Part shown: one piece after another, positions 56,904 through 64,000 of the stretch
How positions within the stretch are numbered: the stretch's first letter is position 1
Layout of the letters: each line of letters opens with the position of its first letter
NCBI GenBank assembly: GCA_035709005.1
Contig: DASTFB010000104.1
Span: 26,690-90,689 of the forward strand
DNA from: Candidatus Methylomirabilota bacterium
GTDB taxonomy: Bacteria > Methylomirabilota > Methylomirabilia > Rokubacteriales > CSP1-6
Length of the DNA stretch: 64,000 nt
Reading direction: 5' to 3'
Position numbers and translations under genes: made by a program
The notes under the pieces: generated by a model
What the model was told of the DNA's origin: nothing
Databases searched by the model: none
What the model saw: the letters and a program-made list of their open reading frames with translations, nothing else

Positions 56904-59702
56904 TTGGCAGTGAAGGACCCCACCGGTCGCCTCCTGGGCTCCCTCGTCCGGGTCGCCTGCGCCGTTCCCACCTTCACCGTCGCGCTGGCCTGGCTCCTGG
57001 CCGCGGCCTCCGTCTGGTACGCCGTCAACAACCTGGGGCTGGCCACCTCCACGCGGGCCCTGCTGCCCCAGGGCCTCTCCTACGTCGAGCGCTTCGTCGA
57101 GTACGACCGCGAGTTCGGCGAGCTGGACGACCTGGTCATCGTCGTGGAAGCCCGCTCGCTGCCCGAGACCACCGCGTACGCCACCCGGCTGGTGCGAGAG
57201 CTGCGCATGCGCGAGGTCCCCCTGAACCGCGTCGCCTACCGGATCGACCCCAAGCAGTTCGAGGGTCGGGCCCTCCTGTACCTGGGCAAGGACAAGCTGA
57301 CCGAGATCCGCGACCGGATCTTCGACTACCAGGAGTTCATGGAGGCCTTCGCGAGCCGCCCGACCCTGGACCGGCTCATCGAGGGACTGGCCACCCAGGT
57401 CGCCGGGGCCTTCGTCACCGGCTTCCTGGACCTCGGGCTCGGTCCCACCGCCGGCCCCAGCGACTTCCGGTTCATCGAGGACCTCGTCACCCAGGTCTCG
57501 ACCCGAATCGACAAGCCGGCCCCCTATCGTTCGCCCTGGGGGGCGCTCTTCTCGGCCGAGGAGGATCCGAGCGCCGGCTACTTCCTCTCCGACGACCAGC
57601 GGCTGCTCTTCATCCTGGCCGAGCCGGCGACCGCGACGGGCAGCTTCACCGGGAACCGGCAGGCCATCGAGGCGACCCGGGGGGTCATCGCGTCCCTGCG
57701 ACCGCAGTTCCCGTCCGTCAACGTGGGGGTGACCGGCAAGCCGGCCCTGTCCAACGACGAGATGACCACGGCGTTCGACGACAGCCAGAAGGCGACGATC
57801 CTGGCGTTCGCCCTCACCCTGTTGCTGCTGCTCCTCGGCTTCCGTCGGCTGGGCAAGCCGATCCTCATGCTGGGCGTGCTGGCCGTCAGCCTGGCCTGGT
57901 CGATCGGCGTGGTCACCGTGGTCATCGGGCACCTCTCGCTGTTCTCCGTCATGTTCATCTCGATCGTCATCGGCATCGGCATCGACTACGGGATCTACTT
58001 CCTGTTCCGCTACGAGGAGGAGCTCTTCCTGGGACGGGGCCTGGCCGAGGCGCTCGAGATCACCGCGGTCCGCAGCGGGCCGGGCATGCTGCTGGGCGCG
58101 GTGACGGCGGCGGGCAGCTTCTACGTGCTGGCCCTCACCGACTTCCGCGGGCTCCAGGAGCTGGGCATCGTCTCCGGCACCGCCATTCTCCTGTCCTGGC
58201 TGGCCATGATGACCGTCTTTCCCGCCGCCCTCATGGTGGTGGACCGGCGCCGCGCGAGCGCGTCCCTCCGCTCGATGCCCCGGGCGCTGGAGCTCGAGCG
58301 CGCCGGGGTGCCCCTGCTCGACGTGGTGGCGGCCCATCCCCGGACGGTTCTGGCGCTGACGGTGATCGTCAGCGTCGTCTCGGTGTGGGGGCTCTCCGGC
58401 CTGCGCTTCGACTACAACCTGCTCAACCTGCAGGCCAAGGGCACGGAGTCGGTGACCTGGGAAAAAAGGGTCCTGGGGGCGGCCCATCGGTCGGGGTTCG
58501 CGGCGCTGGCCAGCGCGGATACGCTGGACGAGGTGCGGCGCAAGCAGGCCGCCTTCACCCGCCTCGGGAGCGTTTCCGAGGTGGATTCGGTGCTGCTGCT
58601 GATCCCCGAGGACCAGGACGAGAAGCGCAAGATCATTTCCGACTTCGCGCCTCTGGTGGCGCCGGTCCGGGTGAGCCGGCCGCTTCCCCTGGACCTCGAG
58701 CGCCTGACCCGCTCGCTCCAGACGCTGCGCCGGCGACTCGGCATCGCCGCCAACGAGGCGCCCCCCGGCGAGGCCAAGGAGCGTCTCGGCCGGCTCAACA
58801 CCCGTCTCGATGAGCTCCTGCGCCGCTTGCGCCAGGGGGATCGCGAGACCCTGGAGCCGGCCCTCACCCATCTGCAGCAGCAGCTGTACGGCGACTTCCT
58901 CCGCAACTTCCAGCGCCTGCAGGCCAACCTGGCGCCCCGGCAGGTGGGCCTGGACGACCTGCCCGTCGAGATCCGCAAGAAGTTCGTCAGCGACCGCGGA
59001 CGGTTCTTGCTCCAGATCCACCCGGCGGTGGACATCTGGGACCGTGAAGGGGCCCGGCGCTTCGTCGAAGAGCTCCGGACGGTCGACGCCGACATCACCG
59101 GAACGCCGATCATCACCTTCGAGGCCATCCGCCTGATGGAGCGCGCCTGCAAGCAGGGCACGGTGTACGCGATCGGCCTGGTGGCCCTGATGACCGCGAT
59201 CACGATCCGGCGCTGGCGAGAGACGCCACTGGCCCTGTTGCCGCTGGGGCTGGGGCTGTTGTGGACGTTCGGCCTGATGTCCTTCCTCCATCTCAAGGTG
59301 AACCTGGGCAACATCTTCGCCATCCCCCTCATCCTGGGCGCGTCCACCGAGTTCGGCACCAACATCGTGATGCGCTTCATGGAAGGCAAGCGGGACTACG
59401 AGGGGCCCCTGGTGGCGCGGAGCACGGTGATGGCGGTCCTCTTCAACGGTCTCACCACGATCGTGGGCTTCGGCAGCCTGATGCTGGCCCACCACCGCGG
59501 GATCTTCGGCCTGGGCCTCCTGCTCACCCTGGGAATGGTCGCCAGCCTGGTGGCGGCCCTGGTCGTGCTCCCGGTGCTCCTGCGGATGGTTCGGCAGATC
59601 CGCATCGCGCGTCACCTCCGCCGGTTGGCTCTCGCGGTGGTGAGGCAGGCCGCCGCCTCGGAGGAGGCGACGGCACGCAGCGAGAACCAGCGCGTCCGCT
59701 AG
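56904..59702 (+). CDS. hpnN: HpnN-type RND/MMPL transporter
   Basis: A 932-residue RND-fold transporter with two halves of six helices each. Periplasmic loop 1 spans about residues 45-280; the first helix cluster includes FALTLLLLLLGFRR and SIVIGIGIDYGIYFLFRYEEE, the MMPL/SSD motif; the second half ends in TLGMVASLVAALVVLPVLL. It matches the hopanoid transporter HpnN that moves hopanoids to the outer membrane. TTG 56904 is the listed start with GTG 56910 as an alternative. Close behind ino1, and convergent overlap of four bases with the diiron gene. Confidence 0.85.
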   Translation: MAVKDPTGRLLGSLVRVACAVPTFTVALAWLLAAASVWYAVNNLGLATSTRALLPQGLSYVERFVEYDREFGELDDLVIVVEARSLPETTAYATRLVRELRMREVPLNRVAYRIDPKQFEGRALLYLGKDKLTEIRDRIFDYQEFMEAFASRPTLDRLIEGLATQVAGAFVTGFLDLGLGPTAGPSDFRFIEDLVTQVSTRIDKPAPYRSPWGALFSAEEDPSAGYFLSDDQRLLFILAEPATATGSFTGNRQAIEATRGVIASLRPQFPSVNVGVTGKPALSNDEMTTAFDDSQKATILAFALTLLLLLLGFRRLGKPILMLGVLAVSLAWSIGVVTVVIGHLSLFSVMFISIVIGIGIDYGIYFLFRYEEELFLGRGLAEALEITAVRSGPGMLLGAVTAAGSFYVLALTDFRGLQELGIVSGTAILLSWLAMMTVFPAALMVVDRRRASASLRSMPRALELERAGVPLLDVVAAHPRTVLALTVIVSVVSVWGLSGLRFDYNLLNLQAKGTESVTWEKRVLGAAHRSGFAALASADTLDEVRRKQAAFTRLGSVSEVDSVLLLIPEDQDEKRKIISDFAPLVAPVRVSRPLPLDLERLTRSLQTLRRRLGIAANEAPPGEAKERLGRLNTRLDELLRRLRQGDRETLEPALTHLQQQLYGDFLRNFQRLQANLAPRQVGLDDLPVEIRKKFVSDRGRFLLQIHPAVDIWDREGARRFVEELRTVDADITGTPIITFEAIRLMERACKQGTVYAIGLVALMTAITIRRWRETPLALLPLGLGLLWTFGLMSFLHLKVNLGNIFAIPLILGASTEFGTNIVMRFMEGKRDYEGPLVARSTVMAVLFNGLTTIVGFGSLMLAHHRGIFGLGLLLTLGMVASLVAALVVLPVLLRMVRQIRIARHLRRLALAVVRQAAASEEATARSENQRVR

Positions 59703-60445
59703 TCGAGCGCCGTCGTCGACGAGGCGCCGTCGACGAAGGCCGCCAGCATCCCGTCGGCGCAGATGCGGCGCGCCGTGATAGCCCGGCGCAGGGCCAGCCG
59801 CCCGCGGGCCTGCTCCTCATCGGTCACGGCCAGGCGCTCGAGCAACCGCACGGCACGGGCCGCGTGGTCGCCCTCGACCTCCATGTGGACGGTGTAGAAC
59901 TCCAGCGCCGCGCGGTCGACCCCGTAATGCTTTTCCAGGGCCTGCGCCATGCGCTCCATGTGCACCGGGTTGATGGACTCGGTGGCGATGTTGCCGCCGC
60001 AGAGCGCCTCCAGCGGGGACGTGCGCTGGAGCAGGAACAACTCGTTCTTCTCGATGATGGTGGTGGGCAGGTACTCCGTCGCGAAGATCTCCTCGCGGGT
60101 GATCCCCAGGCCCTCGGCCAGACGGATGTAGAGATAGGCGTGGGCCGTGGTCTTGCCGCCGACCGTGTCCTCTCCGCCCTCCTCCACCACCAGGGGGATC
60201 AGGGCGCGCTGGCGCTCGAGATCCTCCAGGGTCGGCATGTACCCGCCGACCGAGATGATCTTCCACGCCGCATGGCGGAGGGTGTCCAGGAAGAAACATC
60301 CCTGCTGACGGATGACCTGTTGCACTTGCGATCGACTGAGGCGGCCTTCCCAGATCAGCTGGAACAGCCGGTGATGCAGCCATGGATGGGTGTCCCGCGC
60401 CTCTTGCAGCAAACTCCTCGCGAACTCCGCCGACGCCACCGCCAT
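59699..60445 (-). CDS. Haem-oxygenase-like diiron (iron-containing redox) protein
   Basis: A 248-residue all-helical protein of the PqqC/TENA-like HDO superfamily. Likely diiron ligands are in HPWLHHRLFQLI, EEGGEDTVGG, and the C-terminal HMEVEGDHAARAVRLLE, where E-x6-H-x3-E patterns recur. HDO enzymes perform oxidative chemistry such as decarboxylation or N-oxygenation. ATG 60445 has GAGGTGTCCC upstream, no obvious partner genes. It converges on hpnN and could also belong with the island, but nothing proves this. Confidence 0.75.
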   Translation of the reverse strand: MAVASAEFARSLLQEARDTHPWLHHRLFQLIWEGRLSRSQVQQVIRQQGCFFLDTLRHAAWKIISVGGYMPTLEDLERQRALIPLVVEEGGEDTVGGKTTAHAYLYIRLAEGLGITREEIFATEYLPTTIIEKNELFLLQRTSPLEALCGGNIATESINPVHMERMAQALEKHYGVDRAALEFYTVHMEVEGDHAARAVRLLERLAVTDEEQARGRLALRRAITARRICADGMLAAFVDGASSTTALD

Positions 60446-60683
60446 GGGACACCTCCTCTTTCGAGCGCCGGCTCCACCGACGCCAACCGTGTCGGGGCGC
60501 GTCTCGTGCCCCCGCCAGGCTAAGAAAGGGGGCCGTCGAGGCCCCCTCCGACCCCCTAGCCGGGCGTTACTCCGGCGGCTATCCGCGACGACGGCGCGGG
60601 ACCGGCTCCCGCTATCCCGCCTTGTGGCGCTGGCCGCATCGCCGACGGCTTCACCCGCGCCCGATGGCGCGCGGAAGGCGCGG
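60446..60683. other. Intergenic region with a GGGGGCC/GGCCCCC hairpin
   Basis: GGGGGCC (60528-60534) and GGCCCCC (60540-60546) form a 7-bp hairpin after AAGAAA, the fourth member of the second hairpin class. The region lies after the stop of the downstream molybdoenzyme on the minus strand and before the diiron gene; no gene seen. Confidence 0.6.
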
Positions 60684-62735
60684 TCATGATACCGCTTCGA
60701 GCCGGGCGACCTCCACCAGATTGGAGTGGAACGCCGGGCCGTCGCCCAGGTCGGTGACGCGGTCGCTGGTGAGCACGTTGACGCCCTGCCCGCCCGGGTG
60801 GAAGCGGTGCCACCAGATGCCCTCGATCACCACGACCCCGGGGCGCGTATCGCCCGTCACCCGCGCGGTGAAGCGCGCCGCGCCCCGGCCGTTGAAGACA
60901 TGCACCGTGGCGCCGTCGTCGATCGCCCGGGCGGCGGCGTCGGCGGGCGAGATGAGCACGGTCGGCGACTTCTGCCGATCTCGCAAGCGCTGCGACTGGC
61001 TGAACGACGAGTTCAGGAAGAAGCGGTTGGGAGGCACGATGCACTGCAGCGGATAACGCGCGCGCAGCTCCGCGTTGTCCGGGCCTTCGGCCAGCGGCAG
61101 GTACGTCGGCAAGGCCGGCCACCCGCGGGCAGCCAGGCTCGCCGAGGAGAACTCCACCTTGCCCGACGACGTGGGGGCGCCGTCGGCGAAGGGCATGTAG
61201 GGCCGCGGCAGGGTCAGGCGGATCGAGCCCTCCTGGCGCAGGCGCTCGTACGTGATCCCGGCGACAGTGGCGTCGCCGCCGGCCAGGAACTCCGCGATGA
61301 GCTGGGCCGGCGCCTTGGCGTAGTGCTCGCGGGCCACGCCCAGGGCCGCGGCCAGGAGGCCGAAGACCTCCCAGTTCGATTTCGCCTCGCCGGGCGGCGC
61401 CAGCACGGGCAGCGCGAGCTGCAGATGCAGGTGACCGTACGAGCGATAGAGGTCTTCGTGCTCGAGCGACATCGTGGCCGGCAGCACGAGGTCGGCCCGG
61501 TGCGCCGTGTCCGTCATCACCTGCTCGTGAACGACCGTGAACAGGTCCTCCCGGGCCAGACCGGCCAGGACCAGGCGCTGGTTCGGGCAGACCGCCGCCG
61601 GGTTGGAGTTGTAGACGTAGAGCGACTTGACCGGAGGCGCCAGGGCGGCGTCGGTGAGCACGCGTCCCAGATGGATCATGTTGACCGTGCGAGGCGGCGG
61701 CGGCGGCATGAGGTCGGGACGCTCGAGGACCGCGTAGTCGAAGCCGAACGCCCCGCCGGACGACAGCAGGGCGCCTCCGTGCGGATCGGCGTAGGCCCCG
61801 GTCAGCGCCGGCAGGCAGGCGATGGTCCGGCAGGTCATGCCGCCGTTGTCGTGGCGGCTGAGGCCGATGCCCAGCCGGATGAACGCGCGGGGCCCGGCCC
61901 CGTACCGGCGGGCGAAGCCCACGATCGCCTCGGTGGACAGCCCGACGATCGGGGCCACGCGCTCCGGCGCATAGGCCTGCACGTGGCGAGCCAGCTCCTC
62001 GTAGCCGTACGTGGCCCGGCCGATGTACTGCCGGTCGACGCGGCCTTCGCTGATCAGCACGTGCATGACGGCCAGGGCCAGGGCCGCATCGGTCCCCGGC
62101 CGCACCATCAGGTGCTCGTCGGCCTCCGCCGCGGTCGGGGTGCGGTAAGGATCGATCGCGATGATCCGGGCACCCCGCCGGCGGGCCTGTTTGACCAGGG
62201 TCATCACGTTGACGGTGGAGTAGGCGGCATTGATGCCCCACAGCACGACCAGATCGGCGCCCACCATTTGCTCGGAGTCGTTGCCCGTCACCGCCCCCAC
62301 GGTGGCCCGCCAGCCCGCGTACGCCGTGGAGACACAGATCGTTCGGTCCAGCCGACTGGCTCCCAGGGCGTGAAAGAGCGGATGGCCGGCGTGGTACTGC
62401 ACCTGGCCCATCGTTCCCGCGTACGAGAAGGGCAGGATGGCCTCGGCCCCGTGCTGGCGAATGATGGCCCGCCAGCGCTCGGCGATCTCGTCGATGGCGG
62501 CCGGCCACGAGATGGGCTCGAAGCGTCCCCCGCCCCTGGGCCCCACCCGGCGCAGCGGTCGCAGGACGCGCAGGGGGGAGTGCACGCGCTCGGCATAGGC
62601 ACGCACCTTGCCGCAGATCACGCCCTGGGTGAACGGGTGAGCGGGGTTTCCCGTGACGTTGGTGAGCCGCCCGTCCTGCACCGTGACTTGCAGGCTGCAC
62701 GCCGACGGGCAGTCGTGAGGGCAGACCGAACGCAT
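60684..62735 (-). CDS. Molybdopterin-dependent oxidoreductase (formate-dehydrogenase/BisC-like)
   Basis: A 683-residue single-subunit molybdoenzyme. Cys5, Cys9, Cys13 and Cys41 (VCPHDCPSAC, VICGK) bind a 4Fe-4S cluster. LPFSYAGTMGQVQYHAGHPL and SNPAAVCPNQRLVLAGL are pterin-binding stretches; the metal-ligand residue region around ALGASRLDRTICVSTAYAG carries Cys-Val-Ser. The C-terminal molydop_binding domain has SPADAAARAIDDGATVHVFN. ATG 62735 is preferred over 62753 and TTG 62762 because a GATACT-type -10 would overlap the earlier starts. No partner subunits adjoin; it is divergent from an MFS folate/biopterin-type transporter, perhaps hinting at pterin metabolism. Reaction unknown. Confidence 0.83.
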   Translation of the reverse strand: MRSVCPHDCPSACSLQVTVQDGRLTNVTGNPAHPFTQGVICGKVRAYAERVHSPLRVLRPLRRVGPRGGGRFEPISWPAAIDEIAERWRAIIRQHGAEAILPFSYAGTMGQVQYHAGHPLFHALGASRLDRTICVSTAYAGWRATVGAVTGNDSEQMVGADLVVLWGINAAYSTVNVMTLVKQARRRGARIIAIDPYRTPTAAEADEHLMVRPGTDAALALAVMHVLISEGRVDRQYIGRATYGYEELARHVQAYAPERVAPIVGLSTEAIVGFARRYGAGPRAFIRLGIGLSRHDNGGMTCRTIACLPALTGAYADPHGGALLSSGGAFGFDYAVLERPDLMPPPPPRTVNMIHLGRVLTDAALAPPVKSLYVYNSNPAAVCPNQRLVLAGLAREDLFTVVHEQVMTDTAHRADLVLPATMSLEHEDLYRSYGHLHLQLALPVLAPPGEAKSNWEVFGLLAAALGVAREHYAKAPAQLIAEFLAGGDATVAGITYERLRQEGSIRLTLPRPYMPFADGAPTSSGKVEFSSASLAARGWPALPTYLPLAEGPDNAELRARYPLQCIVPPNRFFLNSSFSQSQRLRDRQKSPTVLISPADAAARAIDDGATVHVFNGRGAARFTARVTGDTRPGVVVIEGIWWHRFHPGGQGVNVLTSDRVTDLGDGPAFHSNLVEVARLEAVS

Positions 62736-62747
62736 CGCCGGGTACAG

Positions 62748-62753
62748 TATCAT
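62748..62753 (+). promoter_or_regulatory. -10-like TATCAT eight bases before the MFS start
   Basis: TATCAT at 62748-62753 precedes ATG 62762 by eight bases with no ribosome binding site, again the leaderless layout. It overlaps the alternative molybdoenzyme start codons on the other strand. Confidence 0.4.
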
Positions 62754-62761
62754 GGCCGGCA

Positions 62762-64000
62762 ATGCTCGAACGCCTGCGCCGGCTGCACCCTTTTCAGACG
62801 GCCGACGCGCAGCGCCTCGCCTTGCTCTTTGGCATCGTGTACTTCGCGCAGGGCATGTACGACCTGCCCACCCAGACCCTCACGCTGGCGCTGAAGGAGC
62901 GTTTCGGGCTGTCGGCGGGCCAGGCGGCGACTTTCTTTCTCATCGCCACCATTCCCTGGTACGTCAAGCCCCTCTACGGATTGATCTCGGACTTCGTCCC
63001 GCTGGCCGGGCGGCGGCGGAAGAGCTATCTGCTTCTGAGCTCGGGGCTGGCCGCGCTGTCGGGCGCCACCCTGGCCCTGCTGGGGATCCATACGTACGTC
63101 GTGCTGGCGGTGTTCGTGACGTTGATGGGGCTGGGGCTGGCCTTCACCGACGTGATGGTCGACGCCTTGATGGTCGAGCACGGTCGGGCCCGGGGCTTGA
63201 TCGGCGCCTTTCAGTCGGTCCAGTGGGCGGCCATCTACGGAGCTTCCATCATCGTGGGCTTGGTCGGCGGACAGCGGGCCGCGCGACGCAACCTGCACGC
63301 GGCCTTCGCGGTGGCCGCCTGTTTCCCCGTCGTCTCCTTCTTGATGGCCCTCATCTTCATCCGGGAGCCCCGCGCTCGGGCCGATCGGGCGGCGTTTCAG
63401 AAGACGCTCGGCTCCATCCGGGAGGCGCTGCGGGAGCGGGACGTCTGGGTGGTCGCCGGCTTCACGCTGTTCTGGACGTTCAGCCCGTCGTTCGGGCCGG
63501 CCTTCCTCTACTACCAGACCGACGTGCTGCAGTTCAGCCAGGAGTTCATCGGCCTGCTCCTCTCCCTGAACGCCGCCGGATTCGTGGTGGGCGCGCTGGT
63601 CTACGCGCCCCTGTCGCGCCGGGTGCCGCTGAAGCGGCTCATCGTGTGGTCCATCGGCGCGGCCGCCGTCGCGACGCTGGGCTATCTGCTCTACCGCAGC
63701 TGGGTGTCGGCCCTCTTCATCGACAGCATCTTCGGCGTGGTGGGCATGATCACCCAGCTGGCCTTCCTGGACCTGGCCGCCAAAGCCTGCCCGCCCCGCG
63801 TCGAGGCCAGCTTCTTCGCCCTGCTGATGTCCGTCTACAACCTGGGGGTCAAGGGCTCGCAGATCACCGGCGGCTACCTCTACGACGCGCTGGGCTTCAC
63901 GCCGCTCGTGCTCATCTCGGCCGTCGTGACCGCGCTGGCCTGGCTCCTCGTCCCCCTGGTGAAGATCGACCAGATCGAGACCAAAGCCAAGGCCCAGGCG
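62762..64000 (+). CDS. BT1/FBT family MFS transporter (folate/biopterin type), 3' end beyond window
   Basis: The frame is open from ATG 62762 to the window end (413 codons), so the stop is not seen. Twelve hydrophobic segments are nearly complete. The opening IVYFAQGMYDLPTQTLTLAL then KERFGLSAGQAATFFLIATI and PWYVKPLYGLISDFVPL are hallmark strings of the BT1/FBT (PF03092) group, and GLAFTDVMVDALMVEHGRARG is the A-like motif. Members carry folate, biopterin or related compounds; bacterial ones are often uncharacterised. It is divergent from a molybdoenzyme. Confidence 0.85.
   Translation, partial: MLERLRRLHPFQTADAQRLALLFGIVYFAQGMYDLPTQTLTLALKERFGLSAGQAATFFLIATIPWYVKPLYGLISDFVPLAGRRRKSYLLLSSGLAALSGATLALLGIHTYVVLAVFVTLMGLGLAFTDVMVDALMVEHGRARGLIGAFQSVQWAAIYGASIIVGLVGGQRAARRNLHAAFAVAACFPVVSFLMALIFIREPRARADRAAFQKTLGSIREALRERDVWVVAGFTLFWTFSPSFGPAFLYYQTDVLQFSQEFIGLLLSLNAAGFVVGALVYAPLSRRVPLKRLIVWSIGAAAVATLGYLLYRSWVSALFIDSIFGVVGMITQLAFLDLAAKACPPRVEASFFALLMSVYNLGVKGSQITGGYLYDALGFTPLVLISAVVTALAWLLVPLVKIDQIETKAKAQA

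Noticed and set aside
56613..59615. 1000-codon minus-strand open frame
   Set aside because: It mirrors the HpnN-type transporter and gives low-complexity Arg/Gln/His-rich sequence with no domain.
1..64000. CRISPR array, tRNA or rRNA
   Set aside because: No regular spaced repeats of CRISPR type and no tRNA or rRNA signatures were recognised by eye; the palindromic repeats are dispersed.

Overview
The window is GC-rich bacterial chromosome from a Gram-negative organism: it encodes an outer-membrane PagL-like deacylase, an Mla lipid-transport system, hopanoid genes and periplasmic cytochrome c. Hopanoid genes, reverse-Dsr-free sulfur oxidation genes, many hydrolases and dehydrogenases, and GC-rich intergenic hairpins would fit an uncultivated soil or subsurface lineage such as Rokubacteria/NC10. 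That placement is an inference; there is no rRNA or other phylogenetic marker to test it apart from EF-G, ThrC and IspH. No tRNA, rRNA or CRISPR array was seen.

Layout. 1-1018 (minus): start of a DAHP synthase gene (aroF) behind a leader with a Tyr-Phe-Phe-Phe peptide and an attenuator-like set of hairpins. 1040-7014: a TVP38-type membrane protein, an amidase, an unknown protein, and a three-gene cassette (72-aa leader-like peptide, cNMP-binding protein, PqqD-M50 membrane protein whose HExxH reads HQLVH). 7024-9460: an APC permease and the decayed remains of a kdp potassium-transport locus (tails of kdpC, kdpB and kdpE). 9461-20579: a catabolic-looking set of dehydrogenases, an M24-fold protein, an oligopeptide-type binding protein, a HerA/DUF853 ATPase, a cyclase and an alpha/beta hydrolase. 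20706-24648: an MBL-fold protein, a GNAT fragment, and a DUF222-HNH gene split by an IS110-family element. 24967-33581 (minus): a sulfur-oxidation operon with a YeeE/YedE transporter, flavocytochrome c (FccA, FccB), a TauE exporter, a fused FeS-NrfD subunit, a SoeA/PsrA-like molybdoenzyme and two tiny coupled ORFs. 33656-38913: a coiled-coil protein, an EF-G paralogue, threonine synthase and IspH.

The most coherent region is 37921-59702, a lipid island. On the minus strand hpnH, a small protein, hpnG, hpnA, hpnD, two zinc alcohol-dehydrogenase-like genes, a PagL-like gene and ispH mostly overlap by a few bases. On the plus strand squalene-hopene cyclase is followed without a gap by mlaE, mlaF, mlaD, mlaC, a PEP-mutase/nucleotidyltransferase fusion, a phosphonopyruvate decarboxylase, a second nucleotidyltransferase and a CDP-alcohol phosphotransferase. 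Next come inositol-phosphate synthase and an HpnN-type RND transporter, with a 2OG-Fe oxygenase in between on the other strand. The inferred theme is making and moving hopanoids and a phosphonate- and/or inositol-headgroup lipid. 59699-64000: a haem-oxygenase-fold diiron protein, a second molybdoenzyme and a folate/biopterin-type MFS transporter that runs off the end.

A palindromic repeat (GGGCAYGGGC...GCCCRTGCCC) occurs five times in gaps between genes with compensatory arm changes. A second class of GGGGGC/GCCCCC hairpins occurs four times, once inside the decarboxylase reading frame. Several divergently placed genes have a TANNAT box only 6-10 bases before the start codon, which suggests leaderless transcripts.
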